From an uncultured Desulfomonile sp. (GTDB lineage: Bacteria; Desulfobacterota; Desulfomonilia; Desulfomonilales; Desulfomonilaceae), in the NCBI GenBank assembly GCA_903952205.1, contig CAJBEZ010000037.1:124001-188000 (forward strand): a stretch of DNA of 64,000 nucleotides, given 5' to 3'. The notes under the pieces are model-generated. The model was not told the origin of the DNA. It was given only the letters and a program-made list of their open reading frames with translations, and searched no databases. Position numbers and translations under genes: made by a program. This document shows, in pieces, positions 25,551 through 34,030 of the stretch (its first letter is position 1; every line of letters begins with the position of its first letter).

Positions 25551-27362
25551 ATGAACATTGTAAGTTCTACCGATGCGTCGATGGACCCGACCATCGGTTT
25601 GATGATACTGGACCAAAACGCCAAAGTCATTTACTCAAACAAAAAAGCTGAGCGATTGATGGAAATATCATTGGGCGAGACTCTGGACGTTCCCATACCC
25701 GCATCAGGGCTCACAGAGTTAAATTCTTGTGACAAGAAAGAAAAAATTCCGCTGCCTATTACAATTTATTGTGAATCCTTCGACATTCATGGGGACAATT
25801 TCAGAGTTTTGACAATTTGCCAAAAAGGACCCTTCTCTCAGTCCGAGAATAGCAGAGATTTCTCGGAGAGATCGTTGGGGTCGGTTTTTTCTGAAATGCT
25901 GGAATCGATACTGATAGTCGACTCCACTAACGGAACTATCTTGTGGAGTAACCCATACGCCGCCAGGAGTCTTAAATTCGATAGAGACGGTTTTACTGGA
26001 CGCCCCTTTTCGGATCTATTTCCTCCGGGTTCAGAAATTCAGGCTAAAAACGTTCTCAACGAGGTAGTCTGCGCCGATGGTGTGTTCGTTACGCAAACAT
26101 TTGTTAGCGGTGATGGAGGCATTTCATACATGGACCTTACTGCTTCCCTTATTCCTTGGGAAGCGGAGTCAACCGCCATACTGGTAGTTTTGAGAGAAGC
26201 TTCCGAACGAAAGCAACTGGAGGAACTCCGTCTGGAAACAGCGAGACTGAACTCATTCTCCGAACTGTCGGCCGGAGTGGCCCACCACTTCAACAACATG
26301 CTTCAGGTGATAATTGGATTCGCTGGTTTGGCGCAACTAGAATTGGAGTCAGGTAGGACCGGCCGTATAAAGCCCAAATTGGAGCAAATAATTGCCAGTT
26401 CAAACGAAGCGGCAAACGCCATAAGAAGCCTTCAGGATTTTGCGCGTTGTGGTCAGCCGATGTCATGTACGGCCCAGGAATTCGTTAATTTAAAGACGCT
26501 TGCCAAGAGAGCCGTAAACCTTGGAAGGATGTGGTGGAAGACCCAGCCGGAGGGGAGAGGGACTGCTGTCTCAATAGAAACTGACCTGAATCAGGACTGT
26601 TATGCGCGGCTAAACGAAGAACGTATACTGGAGGTAATGATAAATCTTATCAAAAACGGGGTCGAATCTATCGCCGAAAAAGGGACAGTTACCGTCGGGG
26701 TAGAGAATCGTGGTCCCGAAGTGGTGTTTTATGTCAAAGACACCGGAATGGGGATCAGAGATGAGGATCTTAGAAGAATTTTCGACCCATTCTGGACGAC
26801 AAAAGGCCCAAGAAAAAGCGGGTTGGGTTTAGCGGGCGCCTTGGGAATAGTAAAACAGAATAACGGAAAAATTAAGGTTGAGACCTCAGACGCAAGAGGG
26901 ACAGCATTCGAGGTGATATTCCAGTCGGTTGAGTTCACACCTGACACTGAAATTGCTGCACCAGTCATGGCAAGTGGAGAAATGATCTCGGTCCTGGTCA
27001 TTGACGAAGAAGAAAAAGTCCTGGAATCGATTAGCGACGGACTTGAGCTTGAAGGTTACTCAGTTCATTCCGCATCAAGCGTAAAAGAGGGTCTCAGTCT
27101 GATGGATGAGACTGATGTGGACATAATAGTTAGCGACTCAGGCTCCCATGATATCAGTGGATGGGACTTGGGCCGATTGCTTAAAGACAGATACCGGAAT
27201 TCAAATCAGGGTAAGCCTCCTTTGATATTACTCACAGCGTGGGGTTTTGGGCAGATCCAGAATGAGAAAATACTGAGGACCGGAGTTGACGCCATACTTA
27301 AGAAGCCTGTCCCGATTAGGGATTTGGTCGTAAAAATTAGGGAGATCATTTCACAGAGATGA
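25551..27362 (+). CDS. Hybrid sensor histidine kinase (PAS-PAS-HisKA-HATPase-receiver)
   Basis: 603 residues, soluble, with no membrane segment. The ATG at 25551 is chosen because AAGGAG lies 11 bases upstream; the GTG at 25539 is too close to it. Two PAS-like regions (about 10-85 and 110-220) precede the phosphoacceptor in FSELSAGVAHHFNNMLQVII, an HHFNN variant of the usual HEFNN. The ATPase N-box (MINLIKNGVESI), G1 (VKDTGMGI) and GLGLAGALGIV are intact. A C-terminal receiver (about 480-603) keeps the acidic pair (VIDEEE), the acceptor Asp in IIVSDSGSHD and the Lys in ILKKPVP. It is 69 bp after the PEP-synthase-like gene and may sense its product. Confidence 0.88.
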   Translation: MNIVSSTDASMDPTIGLMILDQNAKVIYSNKKAERLMEISLGETLDVPIPASGLTELNSCDKKEKIPLPITIYCESFDIHGDNFRVLTICQKGPFSQSENSRDFSERSLGSVFSEMLESILIVDSTNGTILWSNPYAARSLKFDRDGFTGRPFSDLFPPGSEIQAKNVLNEVVCADGVFVTQTFVSGDGGISYMDLTASLIPWEAESTAILVVLREASERKQLEELRLETARLNSFSELSAGVAHHFNNMLQVIIGFAGLAQLELESGRTGRIKPKLEQIIASSNEAANAIRSLQDFARCGQPMSCTAQEFVNLKTLAKRAVNLGRMWWKTQPEGRGTAVSIETDLNQDCYARLNEERILEVMINLIKNGVESIAEKGTVTVGVENRGPEVVFYVKDTGMGIRDEDLRRIFDPFWTTKGPRKSGLGLAGALGIVKQNNGKIKVETSDARGTAFEVIFQSVEFTPDTEIAAPVMASGEMISVLVIDEEEKVLESISDGLELEGYSVHSASSVKEGLSLMDETDVDIIVSDSGSHDISGWDLGRLLKDRYRNSNQGKPPLILLTAWGFGQIQNEKILRTGVDAILKKPVPIRDLVVKIREIISQR

Positions 27363-27413
27363 CCCGCCATTCCGTAGTGGCGCTCATTCGTTAGCGCGAC
27401 CGAGCAAGGCCGA

Positions 27414-29420
27414 TCATTTGAAGGTAATCAATATTTCATCAGTATCGACGGTCTGACCAGGCTGCGCAAAAATTCTGTCTATTTGTCCATCTCGAGGCGA
27501 TGCGACAGCGCTTTCCATTTTCATTGATTCCATCCGCAACAACTCCTGTCCCTTACGAACCTGAGCCCCTTGCTCGACAGTGACCGCAGTAATCAGGCCG
27601 GGCATCGGACATTTTAGCTCATTGTCCTCAACAGTCTTTATATCTGCAAGCATATACTGGGCAAGGCTCCATTCGAGTGGTGTATATATCTCGAACATCC
27701 GAACAATTCCGCAGAAATAAGCCTGTATATGGTTGTCGGAATAACGGAGGCGAAACATATTGGCAAGGCCATCGATGTAAAGCTTTAACCGCCGTCTGTA
27801 ATATTCAAACTCAGGAGCGACTACTTTGTACGGCTTATCATTAACTATTATATTCCATCGTCTACTTTGCTCAGAACCTTCAAGTTGAACGTCAAATACA
27901 TCGAGAGAAGATCGGACTACATATCTATGGATAGGTGGAGGAGGTTCCGCTGTTCCAACGTGAGGACTCATCGGCCTTAAAGAATCTCGAACAAGTGTCC
28001 TTCTGGTATGTGAAACTAATACAGCGGCCATCGTCATATAATGAAGGTCCTGGTCCGAAGGCGCTATCCTGCTTTGTCCATCTTCGAAATGCTCTTCAAT
28101 GAAACTCGTAGAAAGATCTCCGGCGGCAAAAGCCGGATGCGAAAGGATGGCATTTACAAAATCCACATTAGTCGTAACACCTTCAATGTGATAACCATTC
28201 AAGGCTCTCACAAGTGTCTTGCGGGCTTCCTCCCGATTTGCGCCCCATGCGGCCAACTTTGTAAGGAGGTTGTCATAATGAATCGAAATTACGCTTCCGG
28301 CGTCAATTCCACTGTCTACGCGAATGTTTTTACCGGAAGGTATCGCATACCTGGTGACCATACCGGTTGTTGGTAGAAAACCTCGGGTAGGGTCCTCAGC
28401 GCATATTCGAGCTTCAATGGCCCACCCCTTTAAGAGGGCCTCTTCCTGCTTAACGCCCAAGGGTTCCCCAGCCGCAACACGGATTTGTAACTCGACTAGG
28501 TCAAGTCCTGTAACCATTTCTGTCACCGGATGTTCGACCTGAAGACGGGTATTCATTTCAAGGAAATAAAAGTTTTTCTCAGCGTCAAGAATGAATTCCA
28601 CCGTTCCGACTCCGGTGTACGCTGCGGCTTTGGCAAGATTACAGGCGGTTTCTCCCATTTTGCCGCGGAGAGATTCATGAACCACCCTTGATGGGGTTTC
28701 TTCGATTACCTTCTGGTATCTGCGCTGTATTGAGCATTCCCTCTCTCCAAGATGAATAATATTACCATAGTTGTCCGCTATGACCTGGATTTCAATGTGG
28801 CGTGGACGTGAGATAAAGCGCTCGACGAATATCCTGTCGTCACCGAAACTTTTCAGGGTTTCTACTCGGCATGCTTCCAGCGCCGCAGGCAGTTCCGTCA
28901 TGTCATTGACAATTCTCATCCCCCTTCCTCCGCCACCAGACGCTGGTTTCAGTAGTACAGGGAGGCCGATTTCGTGAGCGGCGGCAATTGCCTCATCGAT
29001 GTCTGCGATTGGCTCCTGCCGTCCGGGAACGACTGGGACCCCAATCTTGGTTGCAAGCGCCTTTGACGCTGTTTTGTCACCGAGCAGGCTGATGGCCTCA
29101 GGTGTTGGTCCAATGAATATCAAGCCCGATTCTTGAATCACTCGGGCAAACTCCGCATTTTCGGAAAGAAAACCATAGCCGGGATGTATAGCCTGACAGC
29201 CATGAGAGATAGCCGCCCGTATGGTCTTCTCAATATTCAGGTACGATTCCCGAGCTGGAGCGGGTCCAATCAGGCAGGATTCATCAGCGGCAAGCACGTA
29301 CGGTGATCTGAAGTCTACCTCGGAATATACTGCGACGGATTTAAGTCCCATCTTCTTGCATGTCTTTATGATTCGGACTGCAATTTCACCTCTGTTGGCT
29401 ATAAGGATTTTGTCTATCAC
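27414..29420 (-). CDS. Acetyl/propionyl-CoA carboxylase, biotin carboxylase-BCCP fusion subunit
   Basis: 668 residues from a GTG at 29420, nine bases after GAGG; a TTG at 29435 is also in frame but has no site. The biotin carboxylase domain (about 1-445) has KILIANRGEIAVRII, KPASGGGGRGMRIV and FLEMNTRLQVEHPVTEMVTG. A linker follows and then a biotinyl domain with LRMESMKMESAVASP (MKM lysine) at the C-terminus. It carboxylates biotin with ATP and bicarbonate for the partner carboxyltransferase just upstream. The long linker between the two domains is typical of PccA/MccA-type alpha subunits. The CoA substrate is not certain; propionyl-CoA fits a propionate-metabolising anaerobe. Confidence 0.9.
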   Translation of the reverse strand: MIDKILIANRGEIAVRIIKTCKKMGLKSVAVYSEVDFRSPYVLAADESCLIGPAPARESYLNIEKTIRAAISHGCQAIHPGYGFLSENAEFARVIQESGLIFIGPTPEAISLLGDKTASKALATKIGVPVVPGRQEPIADIDEAIAAAHEIGLPVLLKPASGGGGRGMRIVNDMTELPAALEACRVETLKSFGDDRIFVERFISRPRHIEIQVIADNYGNIIHLGERECSIQRRYQKVIEETPSRVVHESLRGKMGETACNLAKAAAYTGVGTVEFILDAEKNFYFLEMNTRLQVEHPVTEMVTGLDLVELQIRVAAGEPLGVKQEEALLKGWAIEARICAEDPTRGFLPTTGMVTRYAIPSGKNIRVDSGIDAGSVISIHYDNLLTKLAAWGANREEARKTLVRALNGYHIEGVTTNVDFVNAILSHPAFAAGDLSTSFIEEHFEDGQSRIAPSDQDLHYMTMAAVLVSHTRRTLVRDSLRPMSPHVGTAEPPPPIHRYVVRSSLDVFDVQLEGSEQSRRWNIIVNDKPYKVVAPEFEYYRRRLKLYIDGLANMFRLRYSDNHIQAYFCGIVRMFEIYTPLEWSLAQYMLADIKTVEDNELKCPMPGLITAVTVEQGAQVRKGQELLRMESMKMESAVASPRDGQIDRIFAQPGQTVDTDEILITFK

Positions 29421-29431
29421 TCTGTTGATCC

Positions 29432-31060
29432 TCAAAGTGGAATATTGCCATGTTTGCGGGTAGGTTTTTTTACATGTTTGCCCTCAAGGAACTGCAGGCT
29501 TCTGATGAGACGACCTCTGGTGTCCTGAGGAAAAATCACATCGTCGATGTAGCCGCGTTTGGCCGCAAGGAAAGGATTGGCAAATGTTTTTCTGTAATAG
29601 TCCTCTTTTTCGGTCAGCGCTGCCATTGGATCGGCTGAACTCTGAATTTCCTTGCGGTAGATAACTTCCGCCGCGCCCCTTGGCCCAAGGACGGCAATCT
29701 CAGCGGTCGGCCAGGCGTAATTGATGTCAGCTCCAATATGCTTGGAATTCATCACTATATAGGCGCCGCCATAGGCTTTGCGCACTATAACCGTAATCCT
29801 GGGCACACTGGCTTCAATGAAGGCATAGAGGAGTTTTGCCCCATGGCGGATAATGCCGCCGTGTTCCTGTTCAGGGCCAGGCATGAATCCGGGCACATCC
29901 ACAAAACATATCAAGGGAACGTTAAAAGCGTCACAGAAACGCACAAAACGAGCGCCTTTAACAGACGCGTTACTGTCGAGCACCCCAGCCAAAACCGCAG
30001 GCTGGTTGGCAATGAGCCCGATAGTTTGTCCTCCCAATCGTCCAAACCCAACAATCAGGTTCCGTGCGAAATGAGACTGAACTTCAAGAAATTCGGCGCC
30101 GTCAAGAACGCTGTTTATTAGGACCTTCATGTCATAAGGCTGGTTAGGGTTTACCGGAACCAGATAATTCAACGCCGGATCTTTTCGGTCCAAAGGGTCC
30201 CGCAAATCGAGGAAAGGGGGTTTTTGCATGTTATTAGATGGCAGGTAGTTGATGAGCCGCCTGATTTCTCGGATGCACAAAATGTCATTGGGCAGGACAA
30301 AATGAGCTACCCCGCTTTTGGAAGAGTGAACTCCCGCTCCCCCCAGATCTTCAAAGGAGATGTCCTGATGAATAATTGTCTTGACCACGTTTGGACCTGT
30401 TACAAACATGTAGGAGGAGTTTCCGACCATGAAAGTGAAGTCCGTCATTGCAGGGCTATATACCGCTCCTCCAGCGCACGGCCCCATAATGGCTGATATT
30501 TGTGGAATAACTCCACTTGACATGACATTTCGGTTGAATATCTGCCCGTATGCCGCCAATGAATCGACGCCCTCTTGAATACGCGCGCCTCCGGAATCGT
30601 TAAGTCCAATGAATGGGGCGCCAACACGTACGGCGTGATCCATTACTTTGCCGATTTTTTCGGAGTGGGCTTCCCCAAGCGAACCGCCAATGACTGTAAA
30701 GTCCTGGCTGAAGAGAAAGATTTCTCTGCCGTCAATCGTCCCATGACCGGTTATGACTCCATCGCTGAGGTGTTCTTTCTCACCACCCAGATGCCCGCCT
30801 CTTCCAGCTTTTAGAACGTCGAATTCCTCAAATGAGCCCTCGTCGAGCAGTAGGTTGACTCTTTCCCTAGCTGTCAGTTTGCCGCGGGCGTGTTGCTGCT
30901 CAACTCGCTTAGTTCCTCCTCCGCCTCTGGCTTGATCCCGCATTTTTTGAAGGCTTACGAGGTTGTCCTGGACTGGCCATTCGAATGAAGTGGCGCCTGA
31001 GCAATCTTTTGGGGGAGATTGTGAATTGACTTGTGGGGGTTGATCTGAGGGTTTTTCCAT
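29432..31060 (-). CDS. Acyl-CoA carboxyltransferase beta subunit (propionyl-CoA carboxylase type)
   Basis: 542 residues from the ATG at 31060, preceded by GGAGACAACT; a TTG at 31072 is in frame. Tandem crotonase-like carboxyltransferase domains: ARGKLTARERVNLLLDEGSF, NDSGGARIQEGVDSLAAYG, SAIMGPCAGGAVYSPAMTDF, VDVPGFMPGPEQEHGGIIRH and RKAYGGAYIVMNSKHIGAD. The GGA-rich loops and the Asp in the second half fit the PccB/MmdA group. The stop lies 11 bp before the GTG of the biotin subunit, so the two form an operon. It may run as propionyl-CoA carboxylase or, in the decarboxylating direction, as part of a transcarboxylase. Confidence 0.9.
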   Translation of the reverse strand: MEKPSDQPPQVNSQSPPKDCSGATSFEWPVQDNLVSLQKMRDQARGGGGTKRVEQQHARGKLTARERVNLLLDEGSFEEFDVLKAGRGGHLGGEKEHLSDGVITGHGTIDGREIFLFSQDFTVIGGSLGEAHSEKIGKVMDHAVRVGAPFIGLNDSGGARIQEGVDSLAAYGQIFNRNVMSSGVIPQISAIMGPCAGGAVYSPAMTDFTFMVGNSSYMFVTGPNVVKTIIHQDISFEDLGGAGVHSSKSGVAHFVLPNDILCIREIRRLINYLPSNNMQKPPFLDLRDPLDRKDPALNYLVPVNPNQPYDMKVLINSVLDGAEFLEVQSHFARNLIVGFGRLGGQTIGLIANQPAVLAGVLDSNASVKGARFVRFCDAFNVPLICFVDVPGFMPGPEQEHGGIIRHGAKLLYAFIEASVPRITVIVRKAYGGAYIVMNSKHIGADINYAWPTAEIAVLGPRGAAEVIYRKEIQSSADPMAALTEKEDYYRKTFANPFLAAKRGYIDDVIFPQDTRGRLIRSLQFLEGKHVKKPTRKHGNIPL

Positions 31061-31377
31061 AGTTGTCTCCAAATTATAATCCTAACCTCATAGTTTCTCT
31101 ACAGATCTTATTTTTCGTCAACAAAAAAATGGGGAAAAACAGTCGATGTTCTTAGAACTGGAACTGATTACAGATCACGGTAGTTCCCAAATCGATTGCG
31201 CTCGATGAAATGCGGGAAGCGAATGATCAGCATTAGACTTAGCGAAGCAGAGGATTTTTCCGGTTTGATCCTCAAGGTGGTGGTCAATTTCATCACGCCC
31301 AAGAGCGCTCTCATTTCCTGTTTGAAATTAATATGGGATGGTTTTGATGTAATTTTGGCGCCGAATGTCTTCAGCTC
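31061..31377. other. Intergenic region of 317 bp upstream of the carboxylase operon
   Basis: It holds a plausible minus-strand promoter (TTGACG at 31121-31116, then GAAACT at 31097-31092). Two short frames, one on each strand, were not convincing as genes. Nothing else is recognisable. Confidence 0.4.
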
Positions 31378-31635
31378 TTAGTTACTATCATCATTCGACC
31401 CTTTGTTGTTTTCTCCCATTTCCTTGTCGAATTCCGCCCAGTATTTACGGTCACACTCCTGTTTGCAGTCAAAACATTCGGCTATCATGCCGACGGCGTC
31501 ACATCCACAACTCGAGTAACAGGCCTCGCGGTCGAATGTGTGAAGCACAGTCTTTTCAGCGGAACCGCAGTATGGAGCTATCAAAATGACCCCAACGACC
31601 GTTACCAGAACCAGAAAATTCTTAAATCTATCCAT
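31378..31635 (-). CDS. Small secreted cysteine-rich protein
   Basis: 85 residues. An N-terminal signal (FLVLVTVVGVILIAP) ends near a cysteine (PYCGS). The mature part of about 60 residues has a tight cysteine cluster: ACYSSCGCDAVG, then ECFDCKQECDRKYW. Six closely spaced cysteines suggest a disulfide-knotted periplasmic protein or a metal-binding one. The C-terminus is acidic and polar. The ATG at 31635 follows GAAGGAACGGTGAAC. No family was recognised. Confidence 0.6.
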   Translation of the reverse strand: MDRFKNFLVLVTVVGVILIAPYCGSAEKTVLHTFDREACYSSCGCDAVGMIAECFDCKQECDRKYWAEFDKEMGENNKGSNDDSN

Positions 31636-31819
31636 TGTTCACCGTTCCTTCCATCACGCAAAGTCTGTACCCGGAATTATAATGACATCTGTTCAATTTT
31701 CCGCATCCGCCGGTGTCAAGTTTAAACTGAGGTTCCATTTTCAAAACTCCACAGGCTACTTCATTAGAGCTTAGGAATGTTGACACTGTCAACCGACGGT
31801 CTGGGAAACGGACAATCAT
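31628..31819 (-). CDS. Possible small upstream frame (63 codons) overlapping the Cys-rich gene
   Basis: It starts directly after a GGAGG that is too close to the ATG for normal initiation. It ends eight bases inside the next gene, an overlap size seen at several real gene pairs here. The product has no recognisable domain and contains four cysteines. The same DNA also reads as a promoter with a perfect palindrome (31779-31793), so the two interpretations compete. Confidence 0.2.
   Translation of the reverse strand: MIVRFPDRRLTVSTFLSSNEVACGVLKMEPQFKLDTGGCGKLNRCHYNSGYRLCVMEGTVNNG
31763..31793 (-). promoter_or_regulatory. Promoter with palindromic operator for the Cys-rich protein gene
   Basis: On the minus strand: TTGACA (31792-31787), an 18-bp spacer and TCTAAT (31768-31763), a 5/6 match to the -10 box. 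The -35 sits inside a perfect 7-1-7 palindrome, GTTGACAGTGTCAAC (31779-31793), consistent with repressor control. Confidence 0.45.
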
Positions 31820-32039
31820 CCTCCCTTAAATATAGTCATCGGACCTACTCCTCAGCAAGCTTGTGTCCAGACAATAAACTATCCAAAGGGTTTTGGCCTT
31901 AAAAGAAATTAGGAAAGCCTGTCCCCATTTCACACGCTGCTGATATGATCGAGATTATTAGGTTTGTCGTGACAGTGACCGCCATGTGGCAGAAAACAGT
32001 CATGTATAATCGACACACTCATGGAGCCAACCTGATCGC
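31820..32039. other. Non-coding remainder of the gap between the Cys-rich gene and rsmI
   Basis: No frame, hairpin or RNA gene is recognisable. A lone TATAAT-like hexamer near 32005 has no matching -35 and no gene in a useful position. Confidence 0.4.
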
Positions 32040-32906
32040 CTAATCGGAATCACACTTAATGGCCCTGGAGAGGAATTTATTGTAGGCAAGAGTCCTGGAA
32101 ATCCCGAATCTTCTGTGAGCTTCAGCCGCTAAATTTTTTCCAGACAACCCTTCCTGGATAAGTTCCTCGATGACACCATCCTGATCAACCGCCGGCCTGT
32201 GTCCATCGGGTTCTATCACAACAACAAACTCACCCTTGATATTTTCCCTTTGGTCTAGTTTGTCATAGAGTGATTCAGGATTCCCGCAAAGTATTTCCTC
32301 AAATTTCTTAGTGAGTTCCCTGCACAACACCATCCTTCTGGACGGGATGGCTTTTCTCGCGACATCCATTGTTTTGACAATTCGGTGCGCGGTTTCCAGA
32401 AATACGATCGTTTTTTCCTCATGACTGATGTGTCCGAAAAAGTCATTCAGAGCAGAGGCCTTCTTGGGAGAGAAGCCTAAAAATACAAACGATGATCCAT
32501 CAATCCCGGACACCGATAAGGCTGCTACGACCGACGAAGGCCCGGGGATAGGAACGACGCGAAACCCGGCTTCCATTACCGACCTGACCAGCCGGTATCC
32601 AGGGTCCGATATGTTTGGAGTCCCGGCGTCAGATATCAGGGCGACACTCTGACCAGTTTCCAGGCGCTCAACGATCGTCTGTATTTTTCTGTTTTCGTTG
32701 AAGCGGTGCAGACTCATCAAAGGTGTGGAGATGTCATACCTGTTGAGCAATATGCGACTAGTCCGGGTGTCCTCACATGCTATGAGGTTCACCGACTTTA
32801 GCGTGTTGATCGCCCTCACCGTAATGTCCTCTAGGTTGCCAATCGGGGTGGCTACAATAAAAAGGACACTTGTGCCAGAAGATATTTTTTCCGGAGCTAT
32901 AACCAC
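32040..32906 (-). CDS. rsmI: 16S rRNA (cytidine-1402-2'-O)-methyltransferase
   Basis: 288 residues. Tetrapyrrole-methylase fold with the RsmI signatures LFIVATPIGNLEDITVRA, LIACEDTRTSRILL, LISDAGTPNISDPGYRLVRS and PIPGPSSVVAALSVSGI; the family C-terminal helical extension is present. It methylates the ribose of C1402 in the ribosomal P site. It starts 26 bp after the AI-2E-type permease gene and is likely the last gene of the corC-lnt-permease-rsmI operon. Confidence 0.94.
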   Translation of the reverse strand: MVIAPEKISSGTSVLFIVATPIGNLEDITVRAINTLKSVNLIACEDTRTSRILLNRYDISTPLMSLHRFNENRKIQTIVERLETGQSVALISDAGTPNISDPGYRLVRSVMEAGFRVVPIPGPSSVVAALSVSGIDGSSFVFLGFSPKKASALNDFFGHISHEEKTIVFLETAHRIVKTMDVARKAIPSRRMVLCRELTKKFEEILCGNPESLYDKLDQRENIKGEFVVVIEPDGHRPAVDQDGVIEELIQEGLSGKNLAAEAHRRFGISRTLAYNKFLSRAIKCDSD

Positions 32907-32932
32907 TTAAATGGCTCTTTCTTAAGCGGCGT

Positions 32933-34030
32933 TTACGGCTTTTGTTTCGGCTCAGCGTCGGAGTACAGATAAGATTTTCGATAGGCTTCCACTGCGGACA
33001 TAAGCAGCACGCGCGCTACCGCTGCCAAAGGAATAGCTACTAACAGTCCCACGAATCCAAAAAGGTTGGCTCCTACGATCAGCACAAGAATGTACACTAC
33101 AGGGTTAAGACCTACAGCCTGCCCAACAATCCTGGGAGTCAGGAAATAAGATTCGAACGTCTGGACGATGCCGATCCAGCCAAGGACGTAAATTACATGC
33201 AGGAGATCGCCAAATTTGACAAAAGCCATGATCGACCCCCCCACAATCGCAACTAGGGCCCCCAAATATGGGACAACCTGAAGCAGTCCCGCCACAACGC
33301 CAAGCACAAGTGACAATTCTATTCCGATAATGACGAAACCGATACTGTAGAGGACGGCCATAATTAACGCTATTGTGAGCTGCCCCCTCACGAATGCAGC
33401 GATTACACCGTCAATTTCACGAAATTTGTTCACGATAGGGTTCCTGGTGTAAGGAGGTATGAGATCAACTGCCTCATTTATGATTTTGTTAAACGAAACC
33501 ATGAGGTAATAAGCGATAATAGGAATAAGAACCATCTGAAAAAATACGGAAATAACGCTCAAAGTCGAACTGAAAATAGTCGACATGACACTTCCCGCCA
33601 CAGATGTAACCCTTGGTAAGGACTGACTTATGCGATCATAAGCCATGAGTAGAAATTCGTTCCAGTCCTGTGGAAGCTGCACTTCAAAAGATTCGAGGAG
33701 ATTCAGCCCAACCTCCTTAAGTTTCAAGAAATAACGGGGAGCTCGCCTCGAAAATTCGGAGAGTTCTGTAAAAATCGCAGGAGCTACCAAGAGAACGATC
33801 CCAGCGAAAACTGCAAAGACCAGACAGAGCGCCAGCAAAGACGCCGTAGATCTTCCTATTCCCCTTTTTTCCATTCCTGTGACAAGAGGATTCAGCGAAT
33901 AAGCCATAAAAAATGATATCAATAACGTAGTCGTTACAGATTCGAGAGCCCTCATCATCCATATTAGGAAAACAAGGAAAACGAGCCCGGCTCCCAACCT
34001 TACCAGCGTTTTTACAGTAACGGGTTTCAT
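32933..34030 (-). CDS. AI-2E/TqsA-family integral membrane transporter
   Basis: 365 residues with about eight membrane spans. Family marks: TLLISFFMAYSLNPLVTGME at the N-terminus, FVRGQLTIALIMAVLYSIGF, VLGVVAGLLQVVPYLGALVA, LTPRIVGQAVGLNPVVYILV and GLLVAIPLAAVARVLL. The family includes TqsA (autoinducer-2 export) and sodium/proton antiporters, so the substrate is open. It overlaps the upstream lnt gene by four bases (ATGA), so the two are translationally coupled. Confidence 0.88.
   Translation of the reverse strand: MKPVTVKTLVRLGAGLVFLVFLIWMMRALESVTTTLLISFFMAYSLNPLVTGMEKRGIGRSTASLLALCLVFAVFAGIVLLVAPAIFTELSEFSRRAPRYFLKLKEVGLNLLESFEVQLPQDWNEFLLMAYDRISQSLPRVTSVAGSVMSTIFSSTLSVISVFFQMVLIPIIAYYLMVSFNKIINEAVDLIPPYTRNPIVNKFREIDGVIAAFVRGQLTIALIMAVLYSIGFVIIGIELSLVLGVVAGLLQVVPYLGALVAIVGGSIMAFVKFGDLLHVIYVLGWIGIVQTFESYFLTPRIVGQAVGLNPVVYILVLIVGANLFGFVGLLVAIPLAAVARVLLMSAVEAYRKSYLYSDAEPKQKP

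Noticed and set aside
27365-27382. Hairpin CGCCA/TGGCG between the histidine kinase and carboxylase genes as a terminator
   Set aside because: Stem of only five pairs and no T-run.
31196-31381. 61-codon plus-strand frame upstream of the carboxylase operon
   Set aside because: No ribosome-binding site and no domain; it ends inside the 3' end of the Cys-rich gene.
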